Source of the DNA: Prionace glauca
Lineage: Eukaryota; Chordata; Chondrichthyes; Carcharhiniformes; Carcharhinidae
Assembly: GCA_037974335.1 (NCBI GenBank)
Contig: CM075760.1
Span: 7,871,432-7,935,431, forward strand
DNA length: 64,000 nucleotides
Direction of reading: 5' to 3'
Each line of letters begins with the position of its first letter. Position 1 is the stretch's first letter. The notes under the pieces are model-generated. The model searched no databases. It saw only the letters and a list, made by a program, of their open reading frames with translations, and had not been told where the DNA came from. Shown here in pieces: positions 56,930-64,000 of this stretch. Position numbers and translations under genes: made by a program.

Positions 56930-57465
56930 ATTCTGGTCACCCTATTATAAAAAGTATATTATTAAACTAGAAAGAGTGCAGAAAAGATTTACTAGGATGC
57001 TTCTGGTTCTTGATGGATTGAGATATAAGGAGAAGCTGGATAGACTGTGACTTTTTTCACTGGAGCGTAGGAGGCTGAGGGGTGATCTTATAGAGTTCTA
57101 TAAAATAATGAGGGGCACAGATCAGCTTGATAGTCAATATCTCTTCCCAAAGTTAGGGGAGTCTAAAACTCGAGTGCCTAAGTTTAAGATGGGAGGGGAA
57201 AGATACAGAAGTGTCCAGAGGAGCATTTTTTTTCACACAGAGGGTGGTGAGCATCTGGAACAAGCTGCCAGGTTTAGTCGTAGACATGGGTGCAATTTTG
57301 TCTTTTAAAATGCATTTAGACAGTTACATGGTTGTAATGGGTATCGAGGGATATGGGCCAAAGACAAGCAATTGGGATGAGCTTAGGGGTTTTTAAAAAG
57401 GGCAGCATGGAGCAGTTGGACTGAAGGGCCTGTTTCCATGCTGTAAACCTCTATGACTCTATATG
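56930..57465 (+). mobile_element. CR1-like LINE 3' fragment
   Basis: MRGTDQLDSQYLFPKLGESK, VVSIWNKLPGLVVDMGA in a second frame, GGGCCTGTTTCCATGCTG and tail TCTATGACTCTATA. Sister of 33535. Confidence 0.75.
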
Positions 57466-57580
57466 GGAGGAACATGAAAACCCCACACAGACAATGACCC
57501 GAGGCTGGAATTCAACACGGGTCCTTGACACTAGGAGGCTGCAGTGCTAACCACTGTGCTAATGTGCTGCCACTCAGGCA
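57466..57580 (-). mobile_element. SINE head fragment
   Basis: Minus-strand tRNA-like head (GCAGTGCTAACCACTGTGC) with CACACAGACAATGACCCGAG. Confidence 0.6.
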
Positions 57581-57779
57581 AGTGTATTTGGAAGGAGCTC
57601 AGGACGGGTGGGGGGGTTGGGGGGGGTGATGATTTCTAGCTCACTTTGATGAGGGGAGGGCTGGAAATCAGAAAAAATAACAGCTTCGCATCAACATTTT
57701 CCCTCATTCCTGCTCTTGTTACTAATTAAAAACCAGCTCACTCCTCCATTCTGCCTATCAATGAGGCTAACAGAAAGCA

Positions 57780-58310
57780 GGGAAAAGGTTGTGGCACAGA
57801 AAGAGGCCATTCAGCCCATCGCATCTTCACCAGCTTGGGAAATAAAGACTTGCCCTTTATTCTAATACCAGTTTCCAGCCATCCAGCCCCTAGCCCCCCT
57901 TACTACAGGTTCCAGCATTTCAGCTATAGATCTGTGTGCGATGCGAGTGAGCCAAGAGATTTCTGGCTGAACCATCAGTTTAGGCAGCGAATTCCAGACA
58001 CCCACCATCCCTTGAATGAGAACCTTCTTCCTAATGCCCCTTCTAATCCTTCCACCAATCACTTTATATCTGTGCAGCCAGCACTAACCCCTCTCCCACC
58101 TCTCCCATCCCCACCCACCCACAATAAGTGACCTCTCTCTGCTCAGGGGAAACAGGCCTTTTCAATCCGCCCTGTCTTGGCTCCCTCATAATTTTGGACA
58201 CCTCAGTTCGGTCCCCCACAGCCTCCTCTGCTCTGAGGAAAACAAACCTTGCCAATCCAGTCTTTCCTCATCACTACAATTCCCCAGCCCTGGAAACACT
58301 ATTGTAAATC
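57780..58310 (-). mobile_element. Old LINE 3' fragment
   Basis: The minus strand reads VGVWNSLPKLMVQPEISWLT-like C-terminal coding (57862-58062) and the 3' phrase GAAAGAGGCCATTCAGCCCA at the left. Confidence 0.6.
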
Positions 58311-58387
58311 CAAATGGTTATCCAATCCGACTAAACTATCCATTTAACATTGTCCCATCGCCAACTGTGAACAACCACCTGATACTG

Positions 58388-58690
58388 GCACCACTGTGGC
58401 ACACTGGTTCGCACTGCTGCCTCAAAGGGACTTGGTTCAATTCTAGCCTCGTCTGACTGTGTGGAGTTTGCATGTTCTCCCCATGTCTGCGTGGGTTTCC
58501 TCTGGGTCCTCCGGTTTCCTCCCACTGTTTAAAGATGTGCGGGAGAGGTTGATTGGTCATGCTTTAGTGACAGGGGGAGTTGCAGGGTAAATGTGTGGGT
58601 TATGGGGACAGGGCATGGATGGGATTGTGGTTAGTGCAGACTTGATGGACTGAATGGCCTCCCCCTGTACTGTAGGGATTTTACACACAA
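58388..58690 (+). mobile_element. Full-length tRNA-derived SINE
   Basis: Head GTGGCACACTGGTTCGCACT, B-box-like GGTTCAATTCTA, body GGAGTTTGCATGTTCTCCCC, CGTGGGTTTCCTC, GATGTGCGGG and tail ATGGCCTCCCCCTGTACTGT. The most complete of the SINE copies here. Confidence 0.8.
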
Positions 58691-58914
58691 ATGAGAAACA
58701 GAGACTTTGCAAATGTTGGGATACTTATTCAGAAATCAATGGGATATTTGTTGACATGTTCAGGTAAATCTCAATGATGGTCATTGTCCAGGTCTACATT
58801 AAAACAATGGTGCAGTCCAAGGTTAAAAGTGATTTATCCTGAAATTGGACATTGCCACTGACTCCCAATATAACCGAGAGATGCAAACTCACATCACACC
58901 CTGATGTAGCGAAG

Positions 58915-59600
58915 GGGACCCCTCTCAGTCATTACAATCTGGGCTTTGTGTCAGTAATCTCTGTCCTAAGTCTCTCTCAGTTATTACAATCTGGGCCTTG
59001 TATCAGTAATCTCTGCCCTAAACCTCTCTCAGTTGTTACAATCTGGGCCTTGTATCAGTAATCTCTGCCCTAAACCTCTCTCAGTTATTACAATCTGGGC
59101 CTTGTATCAGTAATCTAGTATCAGTATTCTTTGCTGTAAACCTCTCTCAGTTATTACAATCTGGACCTTGTATCAGTAATCTCTGCCCTAAACCTCTCTC
59201 AATTATTACAATCTGGGCCTTGTATCAGTAATCTAGTATCAGTATTCTTTGCTGTAAACCTCTCTCAGTTATTACAATCTGGACCTTGTATCAGTAATCT
59301 CTGCCCTAAACCTCTCTCAATTATTACAATCTGGGCCTTGTATCAGTAATCTCTGCACTCAACCTCTCTCAGTTATTGCAGTCTGAGCCTAGTATCAGTA
59401 TTCTTTGTTGTAAACCTCTCTCAGTTATTACAATCTGGGCCTTGTATCAGTAACCACTGCTCTAAACCTCTCTCAGTTATTACAATGTTCGCCGTGAGTC
59501 AGTAACCTCTACCCTAAAACTCTCTCAGGTCTTATAATCTGGGTCTTGTATCAGTAAACTGTGCCCGAAACTTCTCTCAGTTATTACAATCTGGACCTTA
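58915..59600. repeat. Minisatellite, about 53-bp unit
   Basis: Around 12-13 tandem copies of AACCTCTCTCAGTTATTACA, ATCTGGGCCTTGTATCAGTA, ATCTCTGCCCTA. A longer variant with an added ATCTAGTATCAGTATTC recurs (59113 and 59231), indicating higher-order expansion. Confidence 0.92.
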
Positions 59601-59760
59601 AGTAGAGGACACAGAGATTTAATATAACTGAAAACAGAATTGAAGGGGGTGATAAGGAGTATGATCTGGAATGCACAACCTGACAGGTGCTAGAAGCAGG
59701 TTTAATAATAAGTTTAAAAGGAAATTGGATGAATATTGACAGAGTTATTGTGAATTGGAT
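59600..59760 (+). mobile_element. LINE C-terminal relic
   Basis: GGAATGCACAACCTGACAGG then TTTAAAAGGAAATTGGATGA reads as the usual WNALP ... FKRKLDEY end, decayed. Confidence 0.45.
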
Positions 59761-60301
59761 TAATGAAATAGTTCATTCATTTTGGTGGCATTTTGAATGT
59801 TTCCCCCGTAAGGTTTTAATATTTGATCTTTTCAGTCACAATGTGTCTGAAACAGAAGATTAAACCCTTGGGTTTGATGAACTGTCAGTTCTGTTTCCTA
59901 TGTGTCTGTGTAAATTGAGAACTGCAGATAACCATGAGAAGGAACTGATTATTTTCAGTTCCTCTAACAGATACACCTCAGATATCAGAAATCTCAGGAG
60001 ATCCTCATGCTCTCATTATTCTCGCCACGAATATAACAGCTCTCAGTCAGGCTGAGTCAGTCACATGTGTCTCTGTTATAATGTTTCCACTTCTATTTTA
60101 TCACTCACTTCCCAGTGACACTCACCATAACACAGACACTTTAAAATATCATTACTCCCTTACATCTTGTCCTCCTATTGTAATCGGATGTTTATTGGGC
60201 CTCTTGTCTCCCTTAAGGTCAGATTACCTGCAGTTCAAATGACCTCATAGACACTGAAACCAACCTTTGTGATTATTATTATACCAGCCCCAGGAGCTGC
60301 A
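59761..60301. other. No gene recognised
   Basis: AT-rich sequence without a clear repeat or coding pattern. Confidence 0.5.
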
Positions 60302-60315
60302 GTTGTAAAATACAG

Positions 60316-60482
60316 TAAGAAGTCTCACAACACCAGATTAAGTCCAAACAGTTTGTTTGATAGTAAAGCTTGTGGGATTACTATCAAATAAACTGGTTGA
60401 ACTTAAACCTGGCGTTGTGAGACTTCTTGCTGTGTTTACCCCAGTCCAACGCCGGCATCTCTATGTAATGACTACCATCGAC
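60316..60482 (-). mobile_element. 167-bp PLE foldback
   Basis: Flanked by a perfect 14-bp duplication GTTGTAAAATACAG (60302-60315 and 60483-60496). The arms TAAGAAGTCTCACAACACCA and its complement face each other around AGCTTGTGG. The head CCAGTCCAACGCCGGCATCT is at the right only. Confidence 0.85.
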
Positions 60483-60869
60483 GTTGTAAAATACAGCAGA
60501 ATTGGAATAACTGACAGGTTATTGTTTGATACTGACAGTGGCAGAGTAACACACACTGGAATTTAAATACATTATATCAATAGATCATGACTCAGTCACA
60601 CTATCAAATGAAACCTAAATTTTGGTTATGGTGCACTGGATACTGACTGTATTATCATTACATTGGATCTAATGCTGTGTTCACTAAAATACTGCAATGT
60701 GACTCTTATTATGTGAACAAACACTGTTTATGTTGCACTCAGAGTCAGTCAGTGTTTTGCTGTGTTTTCTCTGTGCTCCATCTCCACTCTGATTGGACTG
60801 GAGCCTGTGTGTGGGTCATTGTTACACTGAGACTCTGTTATTATTGGACAAGCAGCAAGTCATTGTCAC

Positions 60870-61290
60870 AATACTGGTCTGATTGACAGCGGCGCGGACC
60901 ATTGGGAACAGGGGGCGGTGCTGGAGGACTGATCTGGAGCGCTCGATCCTCCAACCAATCGGAACGAAAGATGGGCGGGCCCAGCTTTGACTGGAGCATG
61001 CGCAGTGTGAGTAATGGCGATGGAAAACGGTTTTTGTTTTGGGCTCGGAAATCTGTTCGAGGTGATTGGCGGTACGGAGAGAGCAATGGATCGCCCAGAC
61101 GGGTGAAAACGCTGCGTAAGCATGTGGTGTAAGTAGCAAACCGCGGAAGAGGTCTTCCCGGACCCAGTTTGTACCGAGCAGGGCCGCAGCTCCTCAGGTT
61201 CGCTCCGAGTTACCGTTCGCCATCTTTATTGGGGGCAATATGCAGCGGTGCGCACACGAGGCCGCCATGTTTGTGTAGGGCAATGATGTC
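60870..61290. promoter_or_regulatory. CpG-rich promoter island 2
   Basis: Contains GGGGGCGGTG and GGGCGGGCC GC boxes, CCAAT boxes in both directions (ACCATTGGG, AACCAATCGG, TGATTGGCGG), an NRF1-like GCATGCGCAGTG and CCGCCATGTTTG. A donor-like GTGTAAGT at 61127-61134 could end a plus-strand first exon; the frame 60902-61132 shows no domain. The minus strand is equally open. Confidence 0.55.
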
Positions 61291-61487
61291 ATTAAGTGGG
61301 AGGAGCTTGTTCCCCATTGTTCAGAATGGAGACAACTTGTCCATCAAACTGCATCAACTCTCTGAGTCCCAATGTCTCATTGATGAGGCAGAGCGGTGAC
61401 AGAGAACGAAAAATAAAGGGAAATAAAAACAGAAAATACTGTAAAATCTAAGCAGATCTGACAACATCTGTGGAGAGAGAATAGAAC

Positions 61488-61742
61488 ACTCTCCCCACTC
61501 ACATTGTCTGTACCTTTAAGACTTGATTAACTGCAAAAATTTGCATTCCAACCATTATTTTGTGAATTGAGTTTGTGTCTTTCTATGCCTTGTTTGTGGA
61601 CAGAACTCCCACTCACCTGACGAACGAGCAGCACACAGAAAGCTAGTGGATTTTGCTACCAAGTAAACCCATTGCACTTTAATCTGGTGCATTGAGACTT
61701 CTTACTGTGTTTACCCCGGTCCAACACCGCCATCTCCACTTC
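61488..61742 (+). mobile_element. PLE, simple 5'-truncated copy
   Basis: 255 bp of PLE 3' end in one orientation, flanked by AGAGAGAATAGAAC (61474-61487) and AGAGAAAATAGAAC (61743-61756). The only PLE insertion with both flanks visible that is not a foldback. Confidence 0.8.
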
Positions 61743-61959
61743 AGAGAAAATAGAACCAACGTTTCGAGACTGGATGACCCATAAAGCTTGTACATGTGTA
61801 AACAGAGCATGTAAACTTCGACACCTCCATGTACCTTTGTACACCTCTATCAATCCACTTTGCTCCAAGGAGAACAACCCCAATTTATCTGAAAAAGAGG
61901 ATACTGCAAGAAGGTAAAAGTGAAGGTAAGAGTTTTATAAATGTTCTTAAATAATTTAA

Positions 61960-62690
61960 TTGGTGCTCAAAATGTCAGTCAGTGGGGTTAAGTGCTGCAC
62001 TTGTGAGATGTGGGAGATCTGTGATGCTTCCAGCGTCCCGGATGACTAAATCTACAGGAAATGCACCCACTTGCAGCTCCTTACGGCCAGCATGGATAGG
62101 TTGGAGCAACAGTTGGATGCACTTAGCAGAATGAAGATGACGGAAAGTGTCATAGATAGGAGCTTTAGAAACTTGGCCACACCCAAGGTGCAGGCAGATA
62201 GATGGGTGACTGCTAGAAGGGGCAGGCAGTCAGCATAGGAATCCCCTGTGGTCATCTCCTTCTCTAACAAGTACACTGTTTTGGATACTGTTGGAGGGTT
62301 ATAGCCTATTGGGGGATAAATACAGCAAACAGAGCACTGGCACCACGGCTGGCTTTGTTATTAAGCAGGGAGGTACAAAGAGCACTAGAGCAATAGTTAT
62401 AAGGAGCTCTATAGTTAGGGGTGCAAATAGGTGCTTCTGTGGGCATGAAAGAGACTTCAGGATGTTGTGTTGCCTCCCTGGTGTCAGGGTCCAGGAAGTC
62501 TCTAAAAGGGTAGTAAGCATTCTGAAGTGAGAGAGTGAACAACCAGTGGCCATGGTACATATTGGTACACAGGTAGGAAGAGTGACGATGTCCTGCAACA
62601 GCAGTTAAGGGAGTTAGGTAGAAAGTTAAAAAGCAGGACATCTTGGGTTGTAATCACAGGATTGCTCCCTGTGCCACCTATCCACTGTCA
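61960..62690 (+). mobile_element. CR1-like LINE ORF1 relic (zinc knuckle-like + SGNH esterase)
   Basis: Reads MSVSGVKCCTCEMWEICDAS with a Cys cluster, a coiled-coil-like MDRLEQQLDALSRMKM, then the esterase block IVIRSSIVRGANRCFCGHER, LPGVRVQEVSKRVVSILK, AMVHIGT, in the order of CR1 ORF1 esterase domains (GDSxV ... HxGTND). The catalytic block is changed (IRSSIV) and stops occur. This is the only ORF1 part of a LINE in the window. Confidence 0.7.
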
Positions 62691-63951
62691 TCTCTTAAAG
62701 TAACTCTCCCCAATCTATCAAGGCCAACTCACGTCTCATAACCTCATAGTTTTCTTAAGATTGAGCACCCTCATCTCCGAATCAACTACCTCATTCTCCA
62801 GTTTGATTTTAAAAAATCTATCATGTTACAGTTGCTCATCCCGAAGGGGTCTGGTACAATTGGATTGGCAATGATTCCCTTCTCACTACACAGTACTGGC
62901 TTGCTGGCTTGCTCTCCAGTTGGTTCCTCCACATATTGGTCAATTAAACCATCCTGTATACATTCCAGGAATTCTCTTCTACGGCATTGTGGCTAATTTG
63001 ATTTGCTCAATCTATGTGCAAATTAAAATCATGATGTGGGTGTGCCGGCATTGGACTGGCGTAAACACAGTAAAAAGTCTGACAACACCAGGTTTTAGTC
63101 CAACTGATTTATTTGATAATATTCTCACAAGCAAGTAAGCTTTCGAGGGGACTGCCTCTTCGTCAGGTGAATGGAGAGTTCTGGCCTCAGACAGAGCATA
63201 TAAAGCACAGATAGTTGCTGATTAGAATGCGAATCCTTACACCTAATCTGCTGTTCAAGTCTTAAAGTGGCTGATAATGTGAGTGGAAGGAGTACTGATC
63301 ACAGTTTAAAGAGATGTGTATTGTCTCCAGACAGTACAGTAAGTGAGGTTTTGCAAACCCAGGCAAGTCACGAGGGTTACTGATAGTGCGACATGAACCC
63401 AAGATCCCTGTTGAGACCGTCCTCATGTGTGCGGAACTTGGCTATCAGTCTCTGTTCAGCGACTCTGCGCTGTCGTGTGTCATGAAGGCCGCCTTGGAGA
63501 ATGCTTACCCGAAGGTCAGAGGCTGAATGCCCGTGACCGCTGAAGTGTTCGCCAACAGGAAGGGAACAGTCTTGCCTGGTGACTGTCGAGCGATGTTCAT
63601 TCATCCGTTGTCGTAGCGTCTGCATGGTCAATCAGCAACTGTCTGTGCTTTATATGCTCTGTCTGAGGCCAGAACTCTCCATTCACCTGACGAAGAGGCA
63701 GTCCCCTCGAAAGCTTGCTTGCTTGTGAGAATATTATCAAATAAATCGGTTGGACTAAAACCTGGTATTGTCAGACTTTTTACCAAATTAAAATCATCCA
63801 TGATCACCAATACTCCCTTATCACATGCATCTCTGATTTTGTGTTTAATGCCATTCCCAACATCACCACTGCAGTTTGGAGGTCCATATATGACATCCGC
63901 TAATGTTTTTTGCCCTTCGGCGATGTGGGGGGGCAGTGTAGAATTCTTCAA
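62690..63951 (-). mobile_element. Old LINE endonuclease domain, split by a PLE
   Basis: Minus strand: YGPPNCSGDVGNGIKHKIRD, KGVLVIMDDFNL (63951-63800), then after the PLE the continuation HID..NQISHNAVEENSWN toward 62690 with MIDFLKIKLENEV. The insertion falls exactly in the GDFN metal-binding motif. Frames are broken. Confidence 0.65.
63033..63783 (-). mobile_element. 751-bp PLE foldback with GIY-YIG remnant
   Basis: Flanked by a perfect 14-bp duplication CAAATTAAAATCAT (63019-63032 and 63784-63797). The arms 63070-63221 and 63632-63782 are almost perfect inverse copies of about 150 bp. Between them the minus strand codes TMQTLRQRMNEHRSTVTRQD, PVGEHFSGHGHSASDLRVSI and LNRDLGFMSHYQ, the part of a Penelope endonuclease C-terminal to GIY-YIG. 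The left end carries the extra head GATGTGGGTGTGCCGGCA that the right arm lacks. Confidence 0.9.
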
Positions 63952-64000
63952 TGAGCCCCTTGATTTTAGTTTACTACAATGTGTAGACTAGATTGAGATG

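Noticed and set aside
58852-59061. 69-codon frame
   Set aside because: Product of the minisatellite unit.
1-64000. CRISPR array, bacterial operon or prophage-like system
   Set aside because: No regularly spaced identical repeats, no bacterial ribosome-binding or operon pattern; all evidence points to vertebrate nuclear DNA.

Overview
The window looks like vertebrate nuclear DNA, most likely from a cartilaginous fish (shark or relative). The reasons are two intron-split rhodopsin-type receptors resembling GPR139, many CR1-like LINEs with (ATGTTCTT)n-type tails, tRNA-headed SINEs of the kind common in elasmobranchs, Penelope-like elements (PLEs) with GIY-YIG endonuclease, and a dense nuclear tRNA array. 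The taxonomic call rests on remembered family knowledge, not on a search.

Layout. 1-7.5 kb: receptor A, two exons, with a large intron holding a PLE foldback, an old LINE, a SINE and a LINE nested inside another LINE. 7.5-13.5 kb: purine-rich DNA, SINE, stacked minus-strand LINE fossils, an LTR-like fossil and a minisatellite. 13.6-25.6 kb and 35-53.7 kb: a tRNA array holding Lys, Glu, Asn, Gly, Gln, Arg, Val, Pro, Leu and Thr genes and many relics. It is built from repeated units, the largest being a 3.5-kb direct duplication (16.43-19.95 kb and 50.43-53.92 kb). 26.3-30.7 kb: receptor B, whose intron contains a young LINE. 35.7-41.4 kb: two nearly identical young LINEs, one inserted beside a tRNA-Leu gene and one inside a PLE. 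54-64 kb: two CpG-rich promoter-like islands, SINEs, LINE fragments, a second minisatellite and three more complete PLE insertions.

The two receptors are the only convincing host protein genes. Both split the TM1 codon at the same place (phase 1), so they are diverged duplicates. The array shows repeated change of tRNA identity: a tRNA-Pro(AGG) with an 18-nt intron-like insert at the canonical 37/38 site, a tRNA-Glu body carrying a Lys UUU anticodon, a tRNA-Gln body carrying the ochre-reading UUA anticodon, an Asn body with AUU, and a Leu body seen with TAA, TAG and AAG. Paralogous units act as natural empty sites that date several insertions.

The most distinctive mobile system is the PLE family. 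Five insertions with both ends visible have about 13-14-bp target-site duplications. Four of them are foldbacks, with an inverted copy of the element's own end at the other side, down to an 84-bp perfect-hairpin form. All reading was by eye; fold scores, identities and family names need computation.
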